Assembly (NCBI GenBank): GCA_041821185.1
Contig: JBGUBD010000003.1
Coordinates: 434,001-498,000 of the forward strand
DNA from: Phycisphaerales bacterium AB-hyl4
GTDB taxonomy: Bacteria > Planctomycetota > Phycisphaerae > Phycisphaerales > Phycisphaeraceae
Direction: 5' to 3'
Length of the DNA stretch: 64,000 nucleotides
A program made the position numbers and the translations under genes. Below the pieces are notes generated by a model. That model was given only the letters and a program-made list of their open reading frames with translations, was not told the origin of the DNA and searched no databases. Positions 1 to 9,141 of the stretch are shown one piece after another (within the stretch, counting starts at the first letter, position 1; each line of letters begins with the position of its first letter).

Positions 1-2754
1 CAGGCCGTCGGGAATGTCAACGAAGCACGGCTCTAGGCGGGGTAGTGTGATCGGATCGCTGAAAAACTTGTAGTCCGTTTTCGAATCGAGACGAGCATCC
101 GGCTGCGTCCCGCCCCACGGAACATGCGCCATCGCGCCTAGATCGAGGCTTGACCCGCGCAACTCGCGCGAACCGAGGCTTTGCCCGTTCACGATGACCT
201 CCCACGACGCCTCGATGCCAGGACAGAAAAACGCCAGCGACTTGCCACGCAAAGCTTCGGGCAGCGTGAACGTACGGCAGTAGCGAACGCTCGTTTCCGT
301 CGCACCGTCGCCCGACCGGTCTTCCGCAGTCTGCTCGAAGTCGCGCTCGACATTCTTCTGCACGATCGACTCGAAACCGTCATCGCCCAGTTGCATGTCA
401 TTGCCCGGCAGCGAAATCTCATTGCCGCGGCCGTCGGTCCATGGGCCATCCAGCCGTAGCGCGTCAGGCGTGTGAACGAGGTTTGACACCGCAATCCAAT
501 AGGCATTCTGAAAGAAGGTCTGACCATCGCGGCGCAAGCGCGTAAACAGAAACAGCGTCCGCTCCGCCAGGTGCTCGGGAATCTGCCATGCCAGCGTATC
601 CAGCGTTCGCGCGGCGTTGGCGTCAATGTCCGCCGACGCACGCCACTGATGGACGACATTGCCTTGCGTGTCGATCACGTCGACCTCGCACTGAAGCGAC
701 GAGGCAGACACGCCGTCGTTGACCAGGCAGATCGGCACGTCGAGCGTTTCGCCCGGGTCCCAAAGGTACTTTTCCAGATCAACCAGCAACGCCAACGGCT
801 TGCTCGACGTGACATAGTGATAGAACGCCGGCTTCGGCAGCCCCCACCAGTCGACAATCTCGCGGTGCAGGCAAGGCCAGGGCACGCTGTATTGCCAGTT
901 CAGATGACCACTGCAACGGAACATCTGCATCCGGCAATACTCGACGTTGACCTGAAGCACACGCACATGAGCGAAGTGATTCGCCAGCACCGCATGTGTA
1001 TAGCTGTCGTCCGCGGCGTATTCACTGGCGAAGCCGATGAACTCGGAAGGCACGCCGAAGAAGTGCCGGAACTGTTTCTCATCCAACGGCCACTGCGGGG
1101 TAATGAACTTGTCCAGCGAGGCGAACATCGGCGCACTACGGCCCACCGCCACCTCGCTGCGAAACAACACCTGCCGTTTGTCGCCGGGCAGGATGTCGAG
1201 ATACTTGTTCCGTATGGCGGTGGGCGTGGGCACGAGCCCGCCATGCTTGTCACCCTTGTAAGGCGAACTGCGACGGAACGGCCGACTGTCATCCGTCTCC
1301 GCGACGACCGCCGCGAGCGTGTCCACCGCCGACTTATTCTCGATGTTGTCCGGCTCGAATTCATTGCCACCTGAATAAAACACCAGGCTCGGGCGGTTGT
1401 ACAGCCGGCGCACCGTGTCGCGTGCGCAGCGGGCGAGCAACTGCCGATCCAGCGCCGGATAGTTTTCACAGGCCAGCCAGAACTCCTGCCAGCACAGCAG
1501 GCCCAAGCGATCGCAGACGTCGTAGAACGCGTCGGTCTCGGCCAGCGAGCCGCCCCAGACGCGCATGAAGTTCAGCCCCCCTACCTTCGCCGGCCGCAGC
1601 AGTCGTTCGTAGCGTGAACGGTCGAGGCGAAGCAGCACGTCGGCATGCACCCAGTTGCTTCCCTTCAGGAAAACGCGACGACCGTTGAGTGAAAGCACCC
1701 AGTTGTACAGCGGGTGGATCATCGTCCACGGCCGAGCGGTGTGGCCGCTGACCTGCGTGACCCATGCCATATCTTCGTTTTCGACAAAGCGGATCTCACG
1801 CACGCCGAACGTGGCCGTTTGATCATCGCCACGCGTACCGCGTAGTCGCGTGTTCAGCCGATAGAGGTGGGCATCGCCCAACCCGTTGCACCACCACAGT
1901 CGGGCGTGGTCGAGCTTGATCCGTTTGCGCACCGTCGTCGATTCGCCCGGGCCAAGCATCTGCTGTACGGTGCCGGACATCGACTGCGACAGCGCGAACG
2001 TTTCCCCGTCGATGTCATACGTCACCTCGGCCGTCGCGGGCGCGTTGCCACGGTTTACAAGATCCCAGGCGATCTCAATCTCGGCCGGCGCCTCCGCGGG
2101 AATAACATCCTCGTTCTGATCAGTCTGCACCGCGATCGTCCGCACGCGCACCTGCTCGATCTCCACCGGCTCGCGCACGACGAGGCTCACCGGCTGCCAG
2201 ATCCCCACGCCGACCAGGTGCGGACACCAGTTCCATCGATACATCGCCTGCGCGACGACACCCTGACTGCGCACCTTGCCGCGGACCGAGCTGCCGCGAT
2301 CATCCTGCCACGCGTTCTCCTGCGTCCGCACGCGCACGGCCAGGCGATTGTCGCCCGTTGCATCCAGCGCATCGGTGATGTCAAACTCATCAAGCCGGAA
2401 CATGCCTTCGATGTGACCGACCAGGTGGCCGTTCACCCACACGTCGGCTCTGTAAGTAATGCCTTCGAACCGCACGAACACGCGCTCGTCTTCCTCGCGC
2501 GTCGGCACAACGAAGTCGCGGAAGTACCACCACTCCTTCTCCTCAACCCACTTGTACGCATCGCTGTTGAAGTCCACATAGGGGTCGGGCAGTCGGCCGT
2601 GCTCGAACAGAGCAGCCTGCGCGATCTTCGGCAGGTCGACGTTCATCGCATCGGCGGCAACGGCATGATCCCGACGATAAGCCTTGCCGGCGAGCCCGGC
2701 ATTCAGCGGATAGTCGGCCAGCCGCCACTGACTGTTGAGATCGATGGTCCTCAC
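1..2754 (-). CDS. Glycoside hydrolase family 2 protein (beta-mannosidase/beta-galactosidase type), 3' end cut by window edge
   Basis: The frame is open from a GTG at 2754 to base 1 (918 codons, no stop), so the C-terminus lies outside the window. It reads as a GH2 enzyme: an N-terminal jelly-roll sugar-binding domain (about residues 1-200), an immunoglobulin-like sandwich (about 200-330) and a TIM barrel. The barrel begins at GRRVFLKGSNWVHAD and holds FMRVWGGS and YSGGNE, where Glu465 matches the GH2 acid/base. The NE motif and the KGSNW strand resemble beta-mannosidases more than LacZ; the substrate is an inference. No signal peptide is seen, so it is probably intracellular. The GTG lies 6 nt after the stop of the upstream ceramidase-like fusion gene, so translation is probably coupled. 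It is the third gene of a unit starting at 7464. The first in-frame ATG would remove about 35 residues of a conserved-looking N-terminus, hence the GTG choice. Confidence 0.85.
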   Translation of the reverse strand, partial: MRTIDLNSQWRLADYPLNAGLAGKAYRRDHAVAADAMNVDLPKIAQAALFEHGRLPDPYVDFNSDAYKWVEEKEWWYFRDFVVPTREEDERVFVRFEGITYRADVWVNGHLVGHIEGMFRLDEFDITDALDATGDNRLAVRVRTQENAWQDDRGSSVRGKVRSQGVVAQAMYRWNWCPHLVGVGIWQPVSLVVREPVEIEQVRVRTIAVQTDQNEDVIPAEAPAEIEIAWDLVNRGNAPATAEVTYDIDGETFALSQSMSGTVQQMLGPGESTTVRKRIKLDHARLWWCNGLGDAHLYRLNTRLRGTRGDDQTATFGVREIRFVENEDMAWVTQVSGHTARPWTMIHPLYNWVLSLNGRRVFLKGSNWVHADVLLRLDRSRYERLLRPAKVGGLNFMRVWGGSLAETDAFYDVCDRLGLLCWQEFWLACENYPALDRQLLARCARDTVRRLYNRPSLVFYSGGNEFEPDNIENKSAVDTLAAVVAETDDSRPFRRSSPYKGDKHGGLVPTPTAIRNKYLDILPGDKRQVLFRSEVAVGRSAPMFASLDKFITPQWPLDEKQFRHFFGVPSEFIGFASEYAADDSYTHAVLANHFAHVRVLQVNVEYCRMQMFRCSGHLNWQYSVPWPCLHREIVDWWGLPKPAFYHYVTSSKPLALLVDLEKYLWDPGETLDVPICLVNDGVSASSLQCEVDVIDTQGNVVHQWRASADIDANAARTLDTLAWQIPEHLAERTLFLFTRLRRDGQTFFQNAYWIAVSNLVHTPDALRLDGPWTDGRGNEISLPGNDMQLGDDGFESIVQKNVERDFEQTAEDRSGDGATETSVRYCRTFTLPEALRGKSLAFFCPGIEASWEVIVNGQSLGSRELRGSSLDLGAMAHVPWGGTQPDARLDSKTDYKFFSDPITLPRLEPCFVDIPDGL

Positions 2755-2760
2755 GATTAA

Positions 2761-5103
2761 TCAGCTCTCAAGTTTCAACAGGCGCATCGCGTTTTCGCGA
2801 TAGATCTTGCTCAGCACGTCCTTCGGCAGTCCCATGCCGTAGAAACGCCAGGGCTGACGAGCGCCGTAGTAGTCGGCCGTAAAGTACTCGTCCTTGGTTT
2901 CGAGCACACGAATCCACAACTGGTAAACATCGTTCCGGCCGGGCAGCGAATCATCCGTGCCGAACAGCACGCGATCCGCATGCTTCACACAGAACTCATG
3001 AGCACGGTAAGGCTGCCGAGCCAACTGCGGCAGTCGGGCGGAAAGATCGACATAGATGTTGTCGCCGCTGCTGATCAGGTCGCTGCATCGGCGAAGGTCG
3101 TTCGATAGCGACGCACAATGCGGAAACACAAACGTCGTGTCGCGATGGGCCGCGGTCAGCTCGTACATTTCATCGATCAATGAGTCATAGCTGGGATATC
3201 CCGGCCGACCCCACCACCACGACGGCCGACTGCGTAGCGGGGCGTACCGCTCGTTCCAGGGTTCGATGGTGGGCTCGAAAAACGCCGGCGGGTCGGCCAC
3301 GTGATACAGCACGGGGAGGTTCAACTCCGCCGCTGCATCCCACAGCACGCGAACCCGCGAGTCCATCGCACGCAGCAGTCGGCCTGTGGAATCGACATAG
3401 CTGAGGCCGAGATCCTTATACAACTTGATGCCGCGCGCACCGAGCTCGACATCCTGCCGCAGCTTCTCGCGAACATAGCTCGGCCAGTCGTCATCGTCGA
3501 TGCGCTTGAAGTCAACCGAGGTGAAGTAGAAAAAGCGGTCCTTCACCGGCTCCATCAGCTTCAACACCGGGCGCAGATCACATTGGGGAAACACGTCGCC
3601 AACCAGCGTCACGCCATACTGGATGTTCGCCTTGTCCATGCGTTCGAGCACTTCCTCGAACGAATGCCAGTAGGTCCACCAGTGCAGGTGGAAATCGATC
3701 GCGGGCACGCAGGTATGGTCCGCGGCGGTGTGTTCCAGCACGAGTTCGGGCTTGACTTCCACCTCATCGGTCGGCGATGCGGGCACGGTCGACTGCTGCT
3801 GTCGCTTGTGCAGTTGCTTGAGCAGCAGCTCCGCCATGCCGACGATGGTGTCCACCGCCCACGGGCCGAACAAGGCCACCCGCTGCTCATAGCTGTCCGC
3901 GTCGTCGTCGGTGTAATCGGGCAGATAGCCGAGCGACTGATTGGCATAGGCCGCGATCATGGTCTGGGCGAACGGGCTGTTCTGCTTGATCGCCAGCCCG
4001 TGCGACGCGAACACCTCGGTCGGAAACGTCACCAGCGACCAGTCTGCGATGGAAAACGCCTGGACCATCACGTTCATCTTGCCGTCGGGACACTCGGCGT
4101 AGCGTTTCGCGTTGGCCATCTGGCACTGGGCATACGTGACCTCAGCCATCGCCTGCTTGTGCGCTTCCGAGCCGCGCGGCGCTGCACGTGAGCGCTGAAC
4201 AGCCGCGTCGTACGCTTCACGCGCCTCGGCGGGCAAGGGAAACGGTCGAAGCTTGACATCAAACGTGCTGCTGTCGGCTTCAATGCGAAGCTCAGCTTGA
4301 GCGGTCGCGTGAGCGAACGCGTCGGCCGCCGCTTTGCCCATGATCTGGCCGATCTCGGCTGCGCGTTCAAACGTGCGTCCCGGTACTGTTTCGCCGCGCA
4401 GACTCGCCTCGGCCGAGTAGCCGCCGGGGTTCACATCGCCGCACGCGCCATTGAAGCAGACCACGGGCACATCGTCGCCGAGCGTGGCCTGCATCGCCTC
4501 ACGAAGCTGGCCGATGTAGTCCGCTGAGTACAGCCGATTGTCCGGCCCGAGCACCGTCGGGTGACAGGCCACGTTGACGACCGCGCCAATCGGCCGACCT
4601 TCGCGCACGCCGTCCACGCGCAGCACGCTTACCGCAGCGTCAACGGGGCCGTCTTTCGAACGACGATTACCGCCGACCCCCGGCGCCTCGCGGGTGGCCG
4701 TGGCGATGGTCGCCGGCACGCGGTGATAGTCGGCCAACATCATCACCTGCGTCAGTCGATCTTCCAGTTCGCGCACCCAGCGCTGGTTGATCAGCAGGTC
4801 GCTGTTCATCAGCTTCGGACCCGAGTGCGTATGCGTCGCGGCGATGACGATCCGATGCTCGGGGATCGCCGTCCGCCCCGACACGCGCTTGCGGACGACG
4901 CGGGCAACGTCTTCGTGAATCACGCACACGTCCACAGCACAGAAAATGCTCTTCTGCCGACGATCGTCGAACACGACCGCATACGCCTTAAGCGGGTCGT
5001 GCACCCCGGTCGCCAATCGATCCGGCACGGCGTAGCCGGTCAACTCACACCCCTCAGGCGGCGTAATGTCGATCGATGCAAAACCTGAAAGAAAGATACT
5101 CAT
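2761..5103 (-). CDS. Fusion protein: neutral ceramidase-like N-terminal domain plus amidohydrolase (metal-dependent hydrolase) domain
   Basis: 780 aa with two enzyme-like halves. Residues about 5-440 resemble the N-terminal domain of neutral/alkaline non-lysosomal ceramidases: DITPPEG near the start, ATHTHSGP near 90, NVACHPTVLG and NGACGDVNPG. The family Ser (GDVSPN) is Asn here, so true ceramidase activity is doubtful; such domains are common in planctomycetes with unknown substrates. Residues about 463-778 are an Amidohydro_2-type TIM barrel: IDFHLHWW (HxH metal motif), GIKLYKDLG, YHVADPP, FPHCAS and FGTDDSLPGRND. A Gln/Lys-rich linker (LHKRQQQSTV) joins them. No signal peptide is seen. 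The start at 5103 is preceded by AAGGGG at good spacing. The gene lies 45 nt after the GHL6-like gene and 6 nt before the GH2 gene, so it is probably co-transcribed with both. Confidence 0.8.
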   Translation of the reverse strand: MSIFLSGFASIDITPPEGCELTGYAVPDRLATGVHDPLKAYAVVFDDRRQKSIFCAVDVCVIHEDVARVVRKRVSGRTAIPEHRIVIAATHTHSGPKLMNSDLLINQRWVRELEDRLTQVMMLADYHRVPATIATATREAPGVGGNRRSKDGPVDAAVSVLRVDGVREGRPIGAVVNVACHPTVLGPDNRLYSADYIGQLREAMQATLGDDVPVVCFNGACGDVNPGGYSAEASLRGETVPGRTFERAAEIGQIMGKAAADAFAHATAQAELRIEADSSTFDVKLRPFPLPAEAREAYDAAVQRSRAAPRGSEAHKQAMAEVTYAQCQMANAKRYAECPDGKMNVMVQAFSIADWSLVTFPTEVFASHGLAIKQNSPFAQTMIAAYANQSLGYLPDYTDDDADSYEQRVALFGPWAVDTIVGMAELLLKQLHKRQQQSTVPASPTDEVEVKPELVLEHTAADHTCVPAIDFHLHWWTYWHSFEEVLERMDKANIQYGVTLVGDVFPQCDLRPVLKLMEPVKDRFFYFTSVDFKRIDDDDWPSYVREKLRQDVELGARGIKLYKDLGLSYVDSTGRLLRAMDSRVRVLWDAAAELNLPVLYHVADPPAFFEPTIEPWNERYAPLRSRPSWWWGRPGYPSYDSLIDEMYELTAAHRDTTFVFPHCASLSNDLRRCSDLISSGDNIYVDLSARLPQLARQPYRAHEFCVKHADRVLFGTDDSLPGRNDVYQLWIRVLETKDEYFTADYYGARQPWRFYGMGLPKDVLSKIYRENAMRLLKLES

Positions 5104-5148
5104 GATTCCCCTTCACGCTCGGGCACCGTTGCGGTCGAATCAGTCGAC

Positions 5149-7464
5149 TCAAGCCTGCAATGTGATGCGACCATAGATCGCCAGTTCCGGCACGGTCACG
5201 CAGACGAAGCCGTCGCTCGTCTCGCTCACCTGCGTTGTCGGCTCGCCATCGACCAGCACGGTCCGATCCTTCACCATCGCCTTATCGAGGTAGACGCGAA
5301 CGTTCTGCATCGGCAGGTATTCATCAATCGCGCCCTGCGTATCGCCCGTGTCTTTGGTTCGGTAGGCCATCGCCATCCGCCGCATCTTCTCATCCGGAAA
5401 GTCGTCGCGCACGCCCGTACGCGTGAGCGGCTCGATGTTGTTCCGTCGCGCGAAGAGCATGCCGTTGTACCAACGGTTCGTGTTGGTCATGTTGACCAGG
5501 TGGACGTTGATTCGGTCGTCGGCCGCCTGCTTCATGACCGTCAGCTCAAGCGACTTGGGCGCATCACTGTACACCTCCAGCGAGTCCGTGCCGAGCAGCA
5601 GCGAACGCAACATCTGCGTGAAGTAGCGCAACGGCCGCATGGAAAAGTTGTAGAACATGTCGCCGCTGAAGTAGATCGCCCGTCCCTTGCCGAACGTGTT
5701 GACCGTGATGCAAGGCTCGTCATACTCGCCGATGATCTCACGGCCCATGTTCACGCAACCCTGGTCCGTGCCCTCGCGCACTTCCAGCCAGTTCGCCATC
5801 ACCTCGGCCGAGTCCGGCCGTATGGAAAACCAGGGCACGTGCAGAATCTCGGAGTCGATCAGTTCCGACAGCAGCGGGTGCCCGGTGAGCTTGAACGGCT
5901 GGCGCTTCCATTTCTCTCGGCCGGTGACGATCTTCTCCGCCAGCGGCAGCGTGCCGTTGAGCGATACGCCGAACACGTCCGCGAGGCCGAAGTCGCCGCG
6001 GAATCGCTCGTCGGCGTCGTAGAGCGATGTCTCGTAGCTGGCGAGGATCGTGCCGCCGTCGGCGACATAGTCGCGCACCGCCTTCACCGATGCGTCGGAC
6101 ATGCAGGCGACGTTCGGCAGCAGCACCGCCTTGTGCTTGGCAAGCTGCTCCTTCGTCAGGTCTTCATCCAGCAGCGGGCGGGACGGCACGTGCATGTACG
6201 TCAGCGCCTGCTCAGCGCCCTGGTAGGACGTCAGGAACGACGCCGGGTTTCGACCGGCGTAGTTGTCGCGCGTCAGCCGACTGTAGACCACGCCCACCGA
6301 GGCCAGCGGCTCGGAGTCGGCAAAGTAAGGCAGGTCGGGCTGAAGCTTCCGGCAGGTGTCAATGTAAACCTGTGTGCGACGCTCGTGCGGCCGACCGTCC
6401 TCGTCCATGGTTGAGTGAATGTTGACCCAACTGCCGTGTGCCAACGACAGGTAGGCAAGCGTTTCCGTTTCGATCGCGGAAGGCTCAGCGTGGGCATAGC
6501 CGCCGCCGAAGATCAGCTCGAAATTCTTGAGGATGCAGCCGGGGTTGTATCCCGTGATGGCTCGGCCGAACTTCAGGTTCAGCGAGACGTCCAACAGGTT
6601 GTAAATGAGGAAGACCGACTCGTAGCACATGCTGTCGATGACGCCACGCATCGACGCCGGGTTGGGCGTGCTTGCGATGGCCTGGTCCACGGGCCGGGCG
6701 ACCATGTTGGCGGTCACCAGCAGCTTCTCGTCGACCTGCTTGATCGTCTCGCGCAGCATCTGCAGGTGGGGCACGGAAATCTGCTGCTGCCAGGCGACGA
6801 ACTGCCGCCACTGCGGGTCGTCCCAGTCTTCGCGCGGCGCCTTGCTCAGGCCGGAGACTTTCTCCCATTCCGCCTGGCAGTATTCGCAGGTGATAACGCC
6901 CGTCGCCGCGTCGACGGGCACGCGATGCACCGGCGTGTCGATCACGACCCCGTCCACCGGGTATCGCTCACACAACGCCTGCACGCTCTCCTGCACGCCT
7001 TTAACGAACAGCGGGTTGAACAGGCAGACTTCATGCCCGCCAAGCTTCACGCCTTCAATTTCCCAGTGCGCCCCCTGCCGTTTGAACGCGTCCCAATTCT
7101 GCTTGATGAACTCGGCCTTGCCCTCCCGGCCGCCATTGCCGGAAAACCCGATCACGAACCGGATGCCCTTTTCGTGACAGGCGGCGATCAACTCGTCAAA
7201 GAAACTGTCGCGCTCCTCCAGAGCCGGATGTCGTTGATGCATGCCGGCATTGATCGGAAACCAGTTCTCCGGCCCGCCCCAGTTCAACACCTGTATGCCG
7301 CCCTCGACGAGCTGGTTCACCAGCTCATCGATCGGCGTATTAACCCAATTGCCTTGCGAGGGGATGTACTTCGGCCAGTAGCACATGTGAAACAGGTCTC
7401 GGCAGAACCATTTCGACCAATGCTCCCGCGTGTAGGCGGCCGTCGACTGCATGCTTGATGTCAT
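5149..7464 (-). CDS. GHL6-type putative glycosyl hydrolase with beta-galactosidase trimerisation-like domain
   Basis: 771 aa. Residues about 20-330 read as a TIM barrel like the hypothetical glycosyl hydrolase 6 family (PF14871): QVLNWGGPENW, FVIGFSGNGG, GVVIDTPVHR and the CEYC pair, then LLVTANMVARP. Residues about 390-600 resemble the beta-galactosidase trimerisation (GATase-like) domain: VGVVYSRLTRDNY, HKAVLLPNVACMSD, VADGGTILASYETSL and FGKGRAIYFSGDMFYNF. The C-terminal part is a beta-rich domain. The activity is unproven for this family; a role on galactose- or fucose-like sugars is an inference. No signal peptide is seen. It is the first gene of the minus-strand unit leading into the fusion protein and the GH2 enzyme. 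An operator-like site lies 83 nt upstream (7547-7560). Confidence 0.75.
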   Translation of the reverse strand: MTSSMQSTAAYTREHWSKWFCRDLFHMCYWPKYIPSQGNWVNTPIDELVNQLVEGGIQVLNWGGPENWFPINAGMHQRHPALEERDSFFDELIAACHEKGIRFVIGFSGNGGREGKAEFIKQNWDAFKRQGAHWEIEGVKLGGHEVCLFNPLFVKGVQESVQALCERYPVDGVVIDTPVHRVPVDAATGVITCEYCQAEWEKVSGLSKAPREDWDDPQWRQFVAWQQQISVPHLQMLRETIKQVDEKLLVTANMVARPVDQAIASTPNPASMRGVIDSMCYESVFLIYNLLDVSLNLKFGRAITGYNPGCILKNFELIFGGGYAHAEPSAIETETLAYLSLAHGSWVNIHSTMDEDGRPHERRTQVYIDTCRKLQPDLPYFADSEPLASVGVVYSRLTRDNYAGRNPASFLTSYQGAEQALTYMHVPSRPLLDEDLTKEQLAKHKAVLLPNVACMSDASVKAVRDYVADGGTILASYETSLYDADERFRGDFGLADVFGVSLNGTLPLAEKIVTGREKWKRQPFKLTGHPLLSELIDSEILHVPWFSIRPDSAEVMANWLEVREGTDQGCVNMGREIIGEYDEPCITVNTFGKGRAIYFSGDMFYNFSMRPLRYFTQMLRSLLLGTDSLEVYSDAPKSLELTVMKQAADDRINVHLVNMTNTNRWYNGMLFARRNNIEPLTRTGVRDDFPDEKMRRMAMAYRTKDTGDTQGAIDEYLPMQNVRVYLDKAMVKDRTVLVDGEPTTQVSETSDGFVCVTVPELAIYGRITLQA

Positions 7465-7546
7465 CGGCTATCTTTCATCAATTATGTGACTGGGGAAATA
7501 CGGCGTCCTGGCACGGCTTTCAGACGGACACCGCCGCGCCACTCCG

Positions 7547-7560
7547 TTGTACTTGTACAC
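7547..7560 (+). promoter_or_regulatory. Operator-like site A, TTGTAC TT GTACAC
   Basis: Part of a 19-bp string (7544-7562, CCGTTGTACTTGTACACTC) that recurs identically at 30750-30768, upstream of the membrane-protein operon. It contains the inverted repeat TGTAC-TT-GTACA. Such a palindrome suits a dimeric GntR/LacI-like repressor; the protein that binds is unknown. Confidence 0.55.
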
Positions 7561-7702
7561 TCCGGGCCGCGAGGATGCAAGCAGAATCCAACAAACCAGG
7601 CCGATTGTCCGCCAAGCCCGAAATCAATGAAATAAAGCTATTGGCAGCGATACGACCTGCTTCCGGTACACCGCCAGTGAATGCCGGCTTCACCCCAGGA
7701 CG

Positions 7703-7716
7703 TTGTATTTATGACT
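7703..7716 (+). promoter_or_regulatory. Operator-like site B, TTGTAT TT ATGACT
   Basis: A weaker match to the TTGTAY-NN-KTRCAM pattern, with a conserved left half and divergent right half, 72 nt upstream of the GH172 start. Supported mainly by position and by the similar sites elsewhere. Confidence 0.3.
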
Positions 7717-7787
7717 AGATAACGTACGATAGTGCTCACCCGAGTGCGGCAGTCGGCTTCACCTTCCAACCCGGCGAGGACTCAGCG

Positions 7788-8906
7788 ATGACACCTTTCA
7801 ACGGCCTGGCAGTGGACATGTCCAACCTCCACCGCGTGTCCGACGCCCGCACCCGCTCGATCACCCCCGAAAACCCGGACGGCAGCAAGGGCCGCGGCGG
7901 CATGGCCGAGCCCACCGACCCCGACTCCTGCGCCCGTGAACTGGGGCGCGGCTGGAAGGTACGCCCGAACGTTCGCATCCAGCCGGGCGAAACCCATACC
8001 ATCGCCGACATCGAAGGCCCGGGCGCCGTCCAGTCGATCTGGATGACCCCCACCGGCCCGTGGCGGTTCAGCATCCTGCGCATCTACTGGGACGGCCAGC
8101 AGCAGCCGAGCGTCGAATGCCCGCTGGGCGATTTTTTCGCGTGCGGCTGGAACCGCTTCGCACAGGTGACGTCGCTCGCGGTATGCGTCAACCCCGGCCG
8201 AGGCTTCAACTGCTACTGGACCATGCCCTTCCGCAAGCGCTGCCGAATCACGATGGAAAACATCGGCTTCGAAGCCATGACCCTCTTCTACCAGGTGAAC
8301 TACGCGCTCAACGACGTGCCCGACGACACCGCATACTTCCACGCCCAGTTCCGCCGGGTCAACCCCCTCCCCTACAAGCAGGTGTACACCGTGCTCGATG
8401 GCGTGAAAGGCAAGGGCCATTACGTCGGCACATACATGGCCTGGGGCGTCAACAACTCCGGCTGGTGGGGCGAAGGCGAGGTGAAGTTCTATCTCGACGG
8501 CGACCTCGGCGAAGGCCAGGACGTCGCCGAGCACGGCGGCGACGCCTACCCCACCCTCTGCGGCACGGGCACGGAAGACTACTTCTGCGGCGCTTACAAC
8601 TTCGAAGACCGACAGACCCGCCAGTACCTCACCTTCTCCACCCCCTACGCGGGCCTGCCCCAGATCCTGCGGCCCGACGGCGCTTACCAGTCGCAGCAAC
8701 GCTTCAGCATGTACCGCTGGCACATCCCCGACCCCATCCGCTTCGAACAGGACATCGCCGTCACCGTCCAGGCACTCGGCTGGCGAAGTCAGCAACGCTA
8801 CCTCGCCCTGCAGGACGACATCGCCTCGGTCGCCTACTGGTATCAGCAGCTGCCCACCGCCCCGTTCCCCGAACTGCCCGCACGCGACATGCTGGAAATC
8901 ATCTGA
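7788..8906 (+). CDS. GH172 (DUF2961) family glycoside hydrolase
   Basis: 372 aa, one DUF2961/GH172 domain of full family length. Diagnostic segments are IADIEGPGAVQSIWMT, LRIYWDGQ, PLGDFF, YWTMPFRKRCRI, GEGEVKFYLDGD and CGTGTEDYFCGAYNF. Glu263 in the GTGTEDYF motif and a Glu in GEGEVKF correspond to the family's catalytic acids. Characterised GH172 members act on alpha-D-fructofuranosides and alpha-D-arabinofuranosides/galactofuranosides (difructose anhydride synthase and arabinan-degrading enzymes); the substrate here is not known. No signal peptide is seen, which implies a cytoplasmic enzyme. RBS-like GGCGAGGA precedes the ATG. It is divergent from the GHL6 operon, with operator-like site B upstream, and stands alone on the plus strand. 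Confidence 0.9.
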   Translation: MTPFNGLAVDMSNLHRVSDARTRSITPENPDGSKGRGGMAEPTDPDSCARELGRGWKVRPNVRIQPGETHTIADIEGPGAVQSIWMTPTGPWRFSILRIYWDGQQQPSVECPLGDFFACGWNRFAQVTSLAVCVNPGRGFNCYWTMPFRKRCRITMENIGFEAMTLFYQVNYALNDVPDDTAYFHAQFRRVNPLPYKQVYTVLDGVKGKGHYVGTYMAWGVNNSGWWGEGEVKFYLDGDLGEGQDVAEHGGDAYPTLCGTGTEDYFCGAYNFEDRQTRQYLTFSTPYAGLPQILRPDGAYQSQQRFSMYRWHIPDPIRFEQDIAVTVQALGWRSQQRYLALQDDIASVAYWYQQLPTAPFPELPARDMLEII

Positions 8907-8941
8907 TTCGCCGCAAGGCTTCACCCGCGCCGCCTTAGTAC

Positions 8942-9055
8942 GACAACGCAGGTTCCGCATTTGAGATATTTAGCGGCGGTGCTTGCACCGCCTTCTTCGG
9001 CCCGCAGGGACGAACGCGGGCCAAGGCCCGCGGCTAAATGAGAAGCCGCGTTGTC
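8942..9055. repeat. Nested intergenic palindrome with TTTAGC/GCTAAA arms
   Basis: Outer arms GACAACGC (8942-8949) and GCGTTGTC (9048-9055) enclose ATTTAGC...GCTAAAT. Inside are two small hairpins, GGCGGTGC-TT-GCACCGCC and a GGCCCGC/GCGGGCC pair. The TTAGC arms resemble the element at 63658-63732, so this may be a dispersed palindromic repeat. It lies just after the GH172 stop and could also act as a terminator. Confidence 0.6.
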
Positions 9056-9061
9056 ATGCTA

Positions 9062-9141
9062 GAACGTGTATGACAAGCCGCCCCAAGGCGTGCCACACAG
9101 CACCCTTCGGGATGCTGCGTGGCGCCTTTTCATACACGTTC
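9062..9141. terminator. Large nested hairpin between convergent genes
   Basis: Outer arms GAACGTGTATGA (9062-9073) and TCATACACGTTC (9130-9141) pair perfectly. An inner stem AAGGCG...CGCCTT closes on a TTCG tetraloop near 9105-9108. It ends exactly at the stop codon of the minus-strand alpha-galactosidase gene and lies downstream of GH172, which suits a bidirectional terminator, although no long U tract is present. Confidence 0.6.

Larger units (their letters stand above)
7465..7787. promoter_or_regulatory. Divergent intergenic region between GHL6-like and GH172 genes
   Basis: 323 nt with no plausible gene. It holds two operator-like sites (7547-7560 and 7703-7716), one about 83 nt upstream of the minus-strand start at 7464 and the other about 72 nt upstream of the plus-strand start at 7788. 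The roughly equal distances suggest that each gene has its own site. The rest is moderately AT-rich with no clear hairpin. Confidence 0.5.
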
